DNA of 7,551 bases, taken from the NCBI GenBank assembly GCA_027073875.1, contig JALTEO010000235.1, positions 1 through 7,551 on the forward strand. The letters are read 5' to 3'. The translations under genes and the position numbers were made by a program. Position 1 is the first letter of the stretch, and every line of letters begins with the position of its first letter. Under the pieces are notes generated by a model. That model had not been told where the DNA came from, did not search any database, and worked only from the letters and a program-made list of their open reading frames with translations. Source of the DNA: Bacteroidales bacterium. Lineage in GTDB: Bacteria > Bacteroidota > Bacteroidia > Bacteroidales > JALTDM01. Positions 1 through 5,005 of this stretch are shown one piece after another.

Positions 1-156
1 CTTCACTCCTATGTAATCCGCAACTTTTTTCTCTATTTCTTTCACATTTTCTCCCAAAATCACTTGACCACTCGATATGGTTTCATCTATCTTTTTAAGC
101 ATTTCTTCTCGTAACGTTTGGTACTGTCTTGTAAGATCAAAAAGCGGAACCTTCAT
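1..156 (-). CDS. DegT/DnrJ/EryC1/StrS aminotransferase, N-terminal part (runs off left edge)
   Basis: Only the first 52 codons lie in the window. The start reads MKVPLFDLTRQYQTLREEM and continues with SSGQVILGENVKEIEKKVADYIGVK. This matches the opening of sugar aminotransferases of the DegT/DnrJ/EryC1/StrS family (typical form VPFLDLKRQY...I..VLESGQFILGPEVEEFE..FAEYLGVK). These PLP enzymes add an amino group to a keto nucleotide sugar in the cytoplasm. The catalytic lysine and PLP site are outside the window. The ATG at 154-156 has a strong ribosome site, GGAGGTG, five to six bases upstream. It lies 16 nt after the stop of the winged-helix gene, so the two are almost surely co-transcribed. 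Which keto sugar it uses cannot be told from this fragment. A 3-amino sugar (WbpE-like) would fit the acetyltransferase and epimerase stub further right, but that is inference. Confidence 0.88.
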   Translation of the reverse strand, partial: MKVPLFDLTRQYQTLREEMLKKIDETISSGQVILGENVKEIEKKVADYIGVK

Positions 157-172
157 TTCGCACCTCCAGAAT

Positions 173-835
173 TCAACCGTTTTTTCCAATGTCTATCTTT
201 TTCAAAGACACGTTTCCAAAATCAGATATTTCAAAGATCATGATGTTTTTCATTCCATTCTCAATAGCCTTTCTCACCATTTCTTGCGCGTGCTTAAAAG
301 ATGCGATTATAACCGCATCGTAATTCAAATTCTTTGCTTTATCGATCGAATAAACCTTTAAATCATGAAAAACTCCATCTTGCTTTGCAGGAGAGTCATC
401 AACAAATCCAATGGGTTCTATTCCTTCCGTTCTTAGCACATCCACAACTATGCTTCCTATTATTCCCGCTCCGTAAAGCAAAGGCTTTTCGCTTCCTTCA
501 GATAAAAGCCTATCAAGAAGTTTTCCAAACGTTTCACGCGATTGCGAATAAAGGTTGGCTACTTCTCTTAAATAAGAGATTATCAAAAATTGAAGGCGGA
601 ATTTCCCTTTTTGCAGTAAAATGTATCTCATAGTTCTTTTGTTTTCGCCTTCCTTCTTTATGTATCCTTTTTCTTCAAAGTCACTTATGTACCTGTTGAT
701 CATACTTGGCACAACGCCAACGTATTTTGCCAACCTATCTTGAGAAATCTTTGGATTTTCGGTTATAGCCCTAAGTATGTTCATCTCTCTAAAATCCGGA
801 GAAGGGTTAAAGAATGAAAAATCGTTCAAGTTCAA
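173..835 (-). CDS. Winged-helix regulator with C-terminal Rossmann (CoA/NAD-binding-like) domain
   Basis: Predicted 220-residue protein. Residues 17-75 form a winged helix-turn-helix of MarR/Lrp style: NILRAITENPKISQDRLAKY, then the recognition helix VVPSMINRYISDFEEKG, then a basic wing. Residues 85-112 look helical. From 117 a nucleotide-binding fold begins, with PLLYGAGIIGS (glycine-rich loop at 122-127), GFVDDSPAKQ at 143-152 and a YDAVIIASF strand, as in the N-terminal domain of PglD-type sugar acetyltransferases and polysaccharide-biosynthesis epimerases. It probably binds DNA and senses a nucleotide, sugar nucleotide or CoA ligand; the ligand is not known. An upstream GTG at 857-859 is also in frame, but AGGAGG lies inside that extension and sits seven bases before the TTG at 833-835, so TTG is chosen. 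It has its own promoter and a palindrome over the likely transcription start, which suggests autoregulation. It leads the aminotransferase gene. Confidence 0.85.
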   Translation of the reverse strand: MNLNDFSFFNPSPDFREMNILRAITENPKISQDRLAKYVGVVPSMINRYISDFEEKGYIKKEGENKRTMRYILLQKGKFRLQFLIISYLREVANLYSQSRETFGKLLDRLLSEGSEKPLLYGAGIIGSIVVDVLRTEGIEPIGFVDDSPAKQDGVFHDLKVYSIDKAKNLNYDAVIIASFKHAQEMVRKAIENGMKNIMIFEISDFGNVSLKKIDIGKNG

Positions 836-842
836 AAGTGTT

Positions 843-848
843 CCTCCT
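843..848 (-). promoter_or_regulatory. Ribosome binding site deciding the TTG start of the winged-helix gene
   Basis: AGGAGG on the minus strand, seven bases before TTG at 833-835. It lies inside the open frame that begins at the GTG at 857-859, and that GTG has no such site of its own. The likely transcript start is close to that GTG, which also argues against it. Confidence 0.75.
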
Positions 849-855
849 TTTTCAA

Positions 856-870
856 TCACTCACTGTGTGA
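856..870. promoter_or_regulatory. Imperfect palindrome over the transcription start, candidate operator
   Basis: TCACTCACTGTGTGA: six of the seven arm positions pair (TCACnCA against TGnGTGA). It directly follows the -10 box of the winged-helix gene, covering the region where transcription should start. A bound winged-helix dimer here would block its own promoter. That the encoded protein binds it is inference. Confidence 0.5.
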
Positions 871-899
871 ATTATAACATCTAAAAAAAGATAATGCAA
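871..899 (-). promoter_or_regulatory. Promoter of the winged-helix/aminotransferase transcript
   Basis: On the minus strand TTGCAT (894-899) is followed by a 17-base spacer and a perfect TATAAT (871-876). The spacer ends TGT, giving an extended -10 (TGnTATAAT). The leader to the TTG start at 835 would be about 30 nt and includes the Shine-Dalgarno sequence. The -35 is weak (three of six), offset by the extended -10. Confidence 0.7.
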
Positions 900-901
900 C
901 C

Positions 902-924
902 ATGAATTTTTTTCCAAAATTCAT
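902..924. repeat. Perfect 9-bp inverted repeat upstream of the winged-helix promoter
   Basis: Arms ATGAATTTT (902-910) and AAAATTCAT (916-924) are perfectly complementary around a five-base loop. The repeat lies between the stop of the HicB stub and the -35 box of the winged-helix gene. It is AT-only apart from one G-C pair, with no adjacent U-run on either strand. It could be a regulator site or a deletion scar. Confidence 0.5.
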
Positions 925-986
925 TAGAACACCACATAGCTTTTATCCTCTTCGCTCCAATATACAATCATTTCGTATTTACACAT
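924..986 (-). pseudogene. HicB-family antitoxin, N-terminal stub of 20 codons
   Basis: ATG at 984-986, preceded by AGGAAGG at a short distance, opens MCKYEMIVYWSEEDKSYVVF and stops at TAA (924-926). HicB antitoxins open with the same first strand-turn-strand, typically KYEMIIYWSEEDQAFVVEVPELPG followed by a longer domain. Here the frame stops exactly where EVPELPG would follow, and no continuation is seen in the other frames before the winged-helix promoter. HicB normally masks the HicA mRNA interferase and represses its own operon; this stub could do neither. The start region and ribosome site are oddly well kept, so translation of a 20-residue peptide cannot be excluded. Confidence 0.6.
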
Positions 987-1101
987 CTTGTTCCTTCCTG
1001 TAAAACTTGTATTTGAATATTAGTTTCCTTACCTGCTTAGCTTGATAAGATTTGGCTCTTGACTTTCTAGAATATCCATCTCTTAAAGGTTGAAGATTCA
1101 T
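979..1101 (-). pseudogene. Possible HicA toxin remnant
   Basis: An open frame of 40 codons from ATG (1099-1101) to TAA (979-981) contains SYQAKQVRKLIFKYKFYRKEQ. This resembles the first helix and turn of HicA mRNA interferases (SAKEVIKILEKNGFYLVRQ.GSH), but the catalytic GSH-type motif and all that follows are missing. It overlaps the ATG of the HicB stub by a few bases, as toxin and antitoxin genes often do. The resemblance is short; position next to a HicB start is the main support. Confidence 0.35.
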
Positions 1102-1116
1102 AAAAACAAGATTATC

Positions 1117-1130
1117 ACACGCGGACGTGT
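1117..1130. repeat. Short GC-rich inverted repeat with TCACAC/GTGT ends
   Basis: Arms ACACG and CGTGT flank CGGA. With flanking bases it reads TCACACG...CGTGTTGA, similar in wording to the TCAC/GTGA palindrome at the winged-helix promoter. On the minus strand the T-run begins only about ten bases later, so it is a poor terminator. Confidence 0.35.
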
Positions 1131-1168
1131 TGAACGTACTTTGATTTGTTTTTCACTTTTAGCCCTCT

Positions 1169-1190
1169 TGAAGTTTCTGTCAAAACTTCA
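1169..1190. repeat. Perfect 8-bp inverted repeat
   Basis: Arms TGAAGTTT (1169-1176) and AAACTTCA (1183-1190) with a six-base loop. No U-run follows on either strand, so it is not a standard terminator. It lies about 110 bases after the stop of the acetyltransferase gene; it may be a 3' end structure or a leftover element end. Confidence 0.45.
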
Positions 1191-1213
1191 GAAAAAATTC
1201 TTTGCTTGTTAAG

Positions 1214-1235
1214 CATTAAAAAAGTCTTTTTAATG
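1214..1235. repeat. Near-perfect AT-rich inverted repeat downstream of the acetyltransferase gene
   Basis: CATTAAAAAAG at 1214-1224 and CTTTTTAATG at 1226-1235 are complementary except for one extra A in the first arm. It lies 66 bases beyond the stop codon of the acetyltransferase gene. The long A and T arms could aid transcription termination in either direction, but the stem has almost no G-C pairs. Confidence 0.4.
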
Positions 1236-1300
1236 TACATTTCCATTCTTTTCAAAGATCATTTTTACGCACATCACGACTAAAGAAGTAGATTAAGGAG

Positions 1301-2038
1301 TTATCCTTCGTAAAAATCTTGATTTTCTAACAACTGATCTTCTGGAACATCTCTAAAATACTTTGCTGGAACTCCCGCAACTATTACTTTGGGGGGAACA
1401 TCTTTCGTAACAACCGCTCCAGCGGCAACCAACGCATCCTCACCAATTGTTATGCCTGGTAAAATGGTTGCATTCACGCCAATTCTTGCGCCTTTCTTTA
1501 GCGTCGGACCCTTGAAATGTTTGGAACGTTCTTTTGTCCTTGCAAGATAGTTATCATTTGAAAAAGCAACTTCGGGCGCTATGAAGCAATAATCTTCTAT
1601 TGTAGATATCGCCGTTATGTAAGCTTCAGATTCAATTTTAACGTGTTTTCCTATAATCGTTTTATTTTCAACCGTAACTCCCCGACCTATTATCGTGTAT
1701 TCGCCAATTTGAACATCTTCTCTAATGGATGCCAAATCTCCAACAAAAACGTAATCTTCTAAATTCGCTCCTTTGTATATTACGCAATTCGCACCGATTG
1801 TTATATATTTTCCTATCACAAGCGGAGGAAGTTCTCGAATTTTTGTGGTTTCACTCGCTTTTGCCTTAAAAGGAACCTTTCCAAGCACCGTGTTGTCTGA
1901 GATAACGCTGCCTTCTCCAATTCTTACACCAGAATGAATAACAACATTGTGCCCAATCTTTACATTTTTAGCTATTTCCACATCATCTTTGATTATGACA
2001 TTTTTCCCAAATTCAACATTCTCGTCTATCCTGTTCAT
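1301..2038 (-). CDS. Left-handed beta-helix (hexapeptide repeat) sugar N-acetyltransferase
   Basis: 245 residues from the ATG at 2036-2038. Residues 5-215 are a run of hexapeptide turns (for example VEFGKNVIIKDDVEIAKNV, VIGKYITIGANCVIYKG, GARIGVNATILPGITIG) that build an LbH prism, interrupted by a loop at 158-180. The ending ALVAAGAVVTKDVPPKVIVAGVPAKY is typical of acetyl-CoA-dependent acetyltransferases acting on amino sugars, such as WbpD/WlbB and PglD relatives. It is longer than the roughly 190-residue WbpD. The open frame continues upstream to ATG 2225-2227 (308 codons), but that extension looks like the tail of another enzyme, and AGGAG (2046-2050) lies seven bases before the internal ATG, so the internal start is preferred. 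The likely substrate is an amino sugar nucleotide made by a DegT aminotransferase such as the one at the left edge; the exact sugar is not known. Confidence 0.85.
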   Translation of the reverse strand: MNRIDENVEFGKNVIIKDDVEIAKNVKIGHNVVIHSGVRIGEGSVISDNTVLGKVPFKAKASETTKIRELPPLVIGKYITIGANCVIYKGANLEDYVFVGDLASIREDVQIGEYTIIGRGVTVENKTIIGKHVKIESEAYITAISTIEDYCFIAPEVAFSNDNYLARTKERSKHFKGPTLKKGARIGVNATILPGITIGEDALVAAGAVVTKDVPPKVIVAGVPAKYFRDVPEDQLLENQDFYEG

Positions 2039-2227
2039 ATCTTTTCTCCTTTTATTTATTATCTTTGCTATCTTCTCCGCGGCTTTTCCATCTACGTAGA
2101 TGTTATCCATTCCTTCCAACGATTTTGGATGGTTGAAAACGCCGCTTACGATCTTTTCTTCATCGGCATCTGCTAACACATTCCACTTTGATTCAACAAG
2201 CTCTCTCCAGGAAGTGTCTATCATCAT
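2039..2227 (-). pseudogene. C-terminal remnant of a UDP-GlcNAc 2-epimerase (WecB/WbpI type), in frame with the acetyltransferase
   Basis: The 63 codons before the internal acetyltransferase start read DTSWRELVESKWNVLADADE, then EKIVSGVF...NIYVDGKAAEKIAKIIN. This is the form of the last part of non-hydrolysing UDP-N-acetylglucosamine 2-epimerases (TEWVELVEAGWNVLVGTDKEKI...LYGDGKAAEKIVEIL). The remaining roughly 300 residues, with both Rossmann domains' main motifs, are absent; the frame closes at a stop just upstream of 2284. No ribosome site precedes the first ATGs. It is therefore best read as an epimerase gene truncated from its 5' end, whose stop was lost or which once overlapped the next gene. 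The alternative is a real N-terminal extension of the acetyltransferase with 308 residues in all. Confidence 0.65.
2046..2050 (-). promoter_or_regulatory. Internal ribosome binding site for the acetyltransferase
   Basis: AGGAG inside AAAAGGAGAAAAG on the minus strand, seven bases before the ATG at 2036-2038. It lies within the open reading frame of the epimerase remnant and supports translation of the acetyltransferase as a separate 245-residue protein. Confidence 0.7.
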
Positions 2228-2270
2228 GACAATGCCCGGAGCATGAGCAAAATGACATCTCTCTTTATGA

Positions 2271-2279
2271 ATTATATCA
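2271..2279 (-). promoter_or_regulatory. Extended -10 promoter upstream of the epimerase stub/acetyltransferase
   Basis: TGATATAAT on the minus strand, a perfect TATAAT with the TGn extension. No good -35 is seen at 16-18 bases. Transcription would start near 2264 and give a leader of about 225 nt before the acetyltransferase ribosome site, running through the epimerase remnant. Confidence 0.55.
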
Positions 2280-2327
2280 TCTGCTCAATCAGAAAGGCAG
2301 CTGGCCTAGAAATACGTTATAACATTT

Positions 2328-2360
2328 TCTGAAAATATATTCAGAGAATATAAATTCAGA
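2328..2360. repeat. Cluster of three TCTGAA/TTCAGA half-sites
   Basis: TCTGAA (2328-2333) and TTCAGA (2340-2345) form an inverted repeat in which eight of nine positions pair. A further copy, ATTCAGA (2354-2360), repeats ATTCAGA (2339-2345) 15 bases on. Such an arrangement in a divergent intergenic region suits a dimeric regulator or activator; the regulator is not identified. Confidence 0.45.
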
Positions 2361-2364
2361 AAGT

Positions 2365-2411
2365 GTGTGAACATATCGTACGAACTCCCTTTCACTTTTT
2401 TATCTTCACAC
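2365..2411. repeat. Separated inverted repeat GTGTGAA/TTCACAC
   Basis: GTGTGAA (2365-2371) and TTCACAC (2405-2411) are exact reverse complements 40 bases apart, close to four helical turns. The TGTGTGA wording (2364-2370) is also present in one arm of the palindrome at the winged-helix promoter (864-870). Chance matches of seven bases are possible in AT-rich intergenic DNA. Confidence 0.35.
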
Positions 2412-2417
2412 CCCTTT

Positions 2418-2446
2418 ATTATATACACACCAGAACGATTTGTACA
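2418..2446 (-). promoter_or_regulatory. Possible distal leftward promoter
   Basis: TGTACA (2441-2446), 17-base spacer, perfect TATAAT (2418-2423) on the minus strand. It would read across the repeat cluster toward the acetyltransferase. It could also be an accidental match in AT-rich DNA. Confidence 0.35.
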
Positions 2447-2497
2447 TATGACAATGTAAAGTGCGGTAAATGCAAAGATGGAATTGCCCGTTTTCTA

Positions 2498-2506
2498 TGA
2501 TAAAAT
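2498..2506 (+). promoter_or_regulatory. Extended -10 promoter of the manC-ugd operon
   Basis: TGATAAAAT: a TAAAAT -10 box with TGn extension, 44 bases before the ATG at 2551. The -35 region is weak. The predicted leader is close to 38 nt. Confidence 0.55.
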
Positions 2507-2550
2507 AAAGCCGTAAACACATTTTGAAAATTCGAGAGCTGGTGAAACGC

Positions 2551-3609
2551 ATGAACGTTAAGGCTTTGATTCTCGCGGGTGGATCTGGCACAAGATTTTG
2601 GCCCAAATCGACAGAAGATAAACCAAAACAGTTTTTAAACATCACATCAGATGATAAAACCATGATTCAAGAGACCTTTTCCAGGGCTTTGAAAATCACA
2701 AGCCATGAAAACATATACGTTGTGACAAATGAAAAGCAAGCCCATCACATATTCGATCAACTGGATCTACCCAAAAGCAACGTTGTAATGGAACCAGCGG
2801 CAAAAAATACGGCAGCTGCCATAGCGTTGGGAATATTAAAAATGAACGAAAACGATGTTGTGGTAGTTTTACCATCGGACCATTACATAAAAGATGTGGA
2901 CGAATATGTAAAAATCCTCGAAATAGCCGCAGAATTTGCGAACAAAAACGAAGCGATTGTTACACTTGGCATAAAGCCAACACGTGCAGAAACCGGCTAT
3001 GGGTACATAGAGGTAAAAAAAGATGTCATTGCGGGCTTGACCCGCAATCTCGATTCTTTTAAGAAACCAATTCCTCTTAAAGTAGAACGTTTCCGTGAAA
3101 AGCCAAACCTTGAGACGGCGTACTCTTACGTTGAATCTGGAAACTTCTTCTGGAATTCTGGAATGTTCATATTCAAAGTATCAACGATGTGGAAAGCTTT
3201 TAAAAAACATATGCCAGCGCTTTACAAAGCTCTTAAAAATGTAAAAAGCAAAGAAGAATTGGAAAAAGCTTATTCCACTTTAGAATCGATTTCTATAGAT
3301 TACGGTGTGATGGAAAAATTCGAGAATGTCTTTGTAATTCCTGGAGACTTCGGATGGAACGATGTTGGAAGCTGGGATGCCGTATATGAGCTTGTTGAAA
3401 AAGATGAAAACGGGAATTATTCTTCCTCAGAAAAAACAATATTTAGAAACGCGAAAAACTGCGCCGTTTTCGCAAATGGAAAAGAAGTAGCAGTTGCTCA
3501 TTTAGATGACATAATCATCGTTGTGCACGATGACAAAGTTCTTGTTATAAAGCGGGGAACAACGCAAGATGTGAAAAAACTTATGAAAGATGCTCCATCG
3601 AAAAAATAA
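2551..3609 (+). CDS. manC: Mannose-1-phosphate guanylyltransferase (GDP-mannose pyrophosphorylase)
   Basis: 352 residues. It makes GDP-mannose from mannose 1-phosphate and GTP in the cytoplasm. Visible motifs: ILAGGSGTRFWPKS at 7-20 (nucleotide loop), KPKQF at 24-28, EPAAKNTAAAI at 81-91, VLPSDHYI at 106-113, GIKPTRAETGYGYIEV at 140-155, ERFREKP at 179-185, WNSGMFIF at 201-208, SIDYGVMEK at 248-256 and FGWNDVGSW at 267-275. The length fits the short monofunctional class without the C-terminal isomerase cupin domain. An in-frame TTG at 2524 is possible, but GGTGA five bases before the ATG at 2551 supports the shorter form. Residues 159-167 (VIAGLTRNL) come from a GC-rich palindrome inserted between GYIEV and VERFREKP, where relatives have only a short link. 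It is the first gene of the rightward operon; 27 nt separate it from the next gene. Confidence 0.9.
   Translation: MNVKALILAGGSGTRFWPKSTEDKPKQFLNITSDDKTMIQETFSRALKITSHENIYVVTNEKQAHHIFDQLDLPKSNVVMEPAAKNTAAAIALGILKMNENDVVVVLPSDHYIKDVDEYVKILEIAAEFANKNEAIVTLGIKPTRAETGYGYIEVKKDVIAGLTRNLDSFKKPIPLKVERFREKPNLETAYSYVESGNFFWNSGMFIFKVSTMWKAFKKHMPALYKALKNVKSKEELEKAYSTLESISIDYGVMEKFENVFVIPGDFGWNDVGSWDAVYELVEKDENGNYSSSEKTIFRNAKNCAVFANGKEVAVAHLDDIIIVVHDDKVLVIKRGTTQDVKKLMKDAPSKK
3028..3048. repeat. REP-like palindromic insert inside the manC-like gene
   Basis: Arms ATTGCGGG (3028-3035) and CCCGCAAT (3041-3048) with loop CTTGA form a perfect 8-bp hairpin, far richer in G+C than its surroundings. With the flanking bases (GTC before, CTC after) it has the form of the short dispersed palindromes that I recall from many bacteria and which read VIAGLTRN when they fall in frame. 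It encodes residues 160-166 and keeps the frame open. The insert lies at a variable loop between two conserved sugar-binding motifs, so the enzyme probably tolerates it. Confidence 0.7.
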
Positions 3610-3622
3610 ATGAAAAACCATA

Positions 3623-3630
3623 AAGGAGTG
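3623..3630 (+). promoter_or_regulatory. Ribosome binding site deciding the ugd start
   Basis: AAGGAGTG followed by a six-base spacer and ATG at 3637. An alternative ATG at 3610, directly after the stop of the preceding gene, has no such site. Confidence 0.75.
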
Positions 3631-3636
3631 AAGTAC

Positions 3637-4947
3637 ATGTATAAAATAGCGGTGATCGGAAGTGGTTATGTTGGTCTTACAGCGGCTGTAGGCTTGGCAA
3701 GTTTTGGATCAAAAGTTTTAGGATTAGACATAGATAAAGAAAAAATAGAAAAACTTAAAAATGGTATTTCTCCAATTTATGAAATGAATATGGAAAGCCT
3801 TCTGAAGAAGAACATCACAGAAAAGAGAATAGAATTTTCAACAGATATAGCAGAAGGAGTAAAATGGGCAGATATAATCTTCTTAGCCGTTGGCACTCCT
3901 TCAAAAGAAGATGGCTCTGCGGATCTTTCATACATAGAAGAAGCCGCTAAGGAAATAGGAAAAAACCTGAACGGATACAAAGTGGTTGTAACGAAAAGTA
4001 CCGTTCCAGTTGGAACAAATAAAAAGTTGAAAAAAATCATAATGGATAACGATCCAGATGAACATGAATTCGATATCGTCTCAAATCCAGAATTTCTCAG
4101 AGAAGGTACGGCAGTTTACGATTTCTTTCACCCAGATAGAGTGGTGGTTGGTACAGAAAGTGAAAGACCGATAGAAGCCATCAAAAAAATTTATCGCCCT
4201 CTTTATTTAAACGAAACTCCGTTTGTTTTCACAGACTTAGAAACCGCCGAAACGATTAAGTACGCCTCAAACTGCTTCTTGGCCATGAAAATCACGTTCA
4301 TAAACGAACTTGCAAGATTTTGTGACGCATCTGGAGCCAACGTTCAAACCATTGCAAAAGCTTTGGGAATGGATGGAAGGATAAGTCCAAAATTCTTACA
4401 CCCCGGTCCAGGCTATGGCGGTTCGTGTTTCCCAAAGGATACTAAAGCCTTAGCATACACAGCCCGAAAATTCGATACGCCGCTTGAGTTGATAGAAACC
4501 ACTGTGAAATCCAACGAAGAGCAAAAACATTACGCCGCAAAGAAAATCCTTAAGATGCTTGGAAATGCCAAAAATAAAAGAGTTGGCCTTCTTGGACTTT
4601 CGTTCAAACCCGAAACAGATGACATGAGAGATTCTTCAGCAATAGTCATAATAGAAGACTTATTAAAAGCAGGAGTAGAAGAAATAAAAGCATTTGATCC
4701 TCAAGCCATGGAAAACGCCAAAAAAATATTTAAAGATAAAATTACCTACTGTACAGACGAATATGAAGTGGCAAAAGGTGTAGATATTTTAGCAATCGTT
4801 ACCGAATGGAATCAATTTAGGAATCTTGATCTTCAAAAAATAAAGTCCTCAATGAGAGGAAATGCTTTCTGTGATCTTAGGAACATATACAAACCTGAAG
4901 AAGTCAAGAAGATCGGGCTTGTTTATGAAGGAATGGGGATAAAGTAA
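3637..4947 (+). CDS. ugd: UDP-glucose 6-dehydrogenase
   Basis: 436 residues. It oxidises UDP-glucose twice with NAD+ to UDP-glucuronate. Visible: the N-terminal NAD fold KIAVIGSGYVGLTAAVGLA (3-21), VGTPSKEDGSADLSYIE (85-101), KSTVPVGT (120-127), SNPEFLREGTAVYDFFHPDR (149-168), the central helical domain with ETIKYASNCFLAMK (205-218), the catalytic loop GPGYGGSCFPKD (257-268) with Cys264, and the C-terminal UDP-binding half with GLSFKPETDDMRDSS (320-334). The ending LRNIYKPEEVKKIG...YEGMG is that of UDP-glucose dehydrogenases rather than UDP-ManNAc or GDP-mannose dehydrogenases, though a related UDP-sugar cannot be excluded. It lies 27 nt after the manC-like gene, in one operon, and feeds uronic acid into the same glycan. 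Confidence 0.9.
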   Translation: MYKIAVIGSGYVGLTAAVGLASFGSKVLGLDIDKEKIEKLKNGISPIYEMNMESLLKKNITEKRIEFSTDIAEGVKWADIIFLAVGTPSKEDGSADLSYIEEAAKEIGKNLNGYKVVVTKSTVPVGTNKKLKKIIMDNDPDEHEFDIVSNPEFLREGTAVYDFFHPDRVVVGTESERPIEAIKKIYRPLYLNETPFVFTDLETAETIKYASNCFLAMKITFINELARFCDASGANVQTIAKALGMDGRISPKFLHPGPGYGGSCFPKDTKALAYTARKFDTPLELIETTVKSNEEQKHYAAKKILKMLGNAKNKRVGLLGLSFKPETDDMRDSSAIVIIEDLLKAGVEEIKAFDPQAMENAKKIFKDKITYCTDEYEVAKGVDILAIVTEWNQFRNLDLQKIKSSMRGNAFCDLRNIYKPEEVKKIGLVYEGMGIK

Positions 4948-5005
4948 AGAACAGAAACATAGGATACCATTTTAAGTAGGAATTTTAAAGAATTCGGTGA
5001 ATTAT

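Larger units (their letters stand above)
836..1300. other. Decayed intergenic stretch with toxin-antitoxin stubs and inverted repeats
   Basis: This 465-base stretch between two leftward genes has no intact gene. Besides the promoter and operator at its left end it holds a HicB stub (924-986), a possible HicA stub (979-1101) and inverted repeats at 902-924, 1117-1130, 1169-1190 and 1214-1235. On the minus strand an open frame of 43 codons at 1115-1246 shows no family resemblance and no ribosome site. None of the hairpins has a U-run in the position needed for an intrinsic terminator. The mix of short recognisable stubs and stops suggests an old toxin-antitoxin island reduced by deletion. Confidence 0.55.
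2228..2550. other. Divergent regulatory region
   Basis: About 320 bases separate the leftward acetyltransferase frame from the rightward manC-like gene. The region holds the leftward extended -10 at 2271-2279, a second possible leftward promoter at 2418-2446, the rightward extended -10 at 2498-2506, a cluster of TCTGAA/TTCAGA half-sites at 2328-2360 and a GTGTGAA/TTCACAC inverted pair at 2365-2411 around a TCGTACGA palindrome (2376-2383). I see no coding capacity that resembles a known protein. Confidence 0.6.

Noticed and set aside
1303..1316. AAGGA/TCCTT hairpin around the acetyltransferase stop
   Set aside because: Five weak pairs, the stop codon in the loop and no U-run; not called as a terminator.
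1934..2176. Rightward frame of 80 codons
   Set aside because: Antisense to the acetyltransferase and epimerase remnant; no ribosome site and no family resemblance.
2306..2374. Leftward 22-codon frame in the divergent region with GGGAG upstream
   Set aside because: Spacing to the ATG is about 11 bases, the peptide resembles nothing, and it spans the repeat cluster; more likely chance.
2406..2663. Leftward open frame of 85 codons over the manC-like start
   Set aside because: It is antisense to the well-supported manC-like gene and its promoter, with no family resemblance; a shadow frame.
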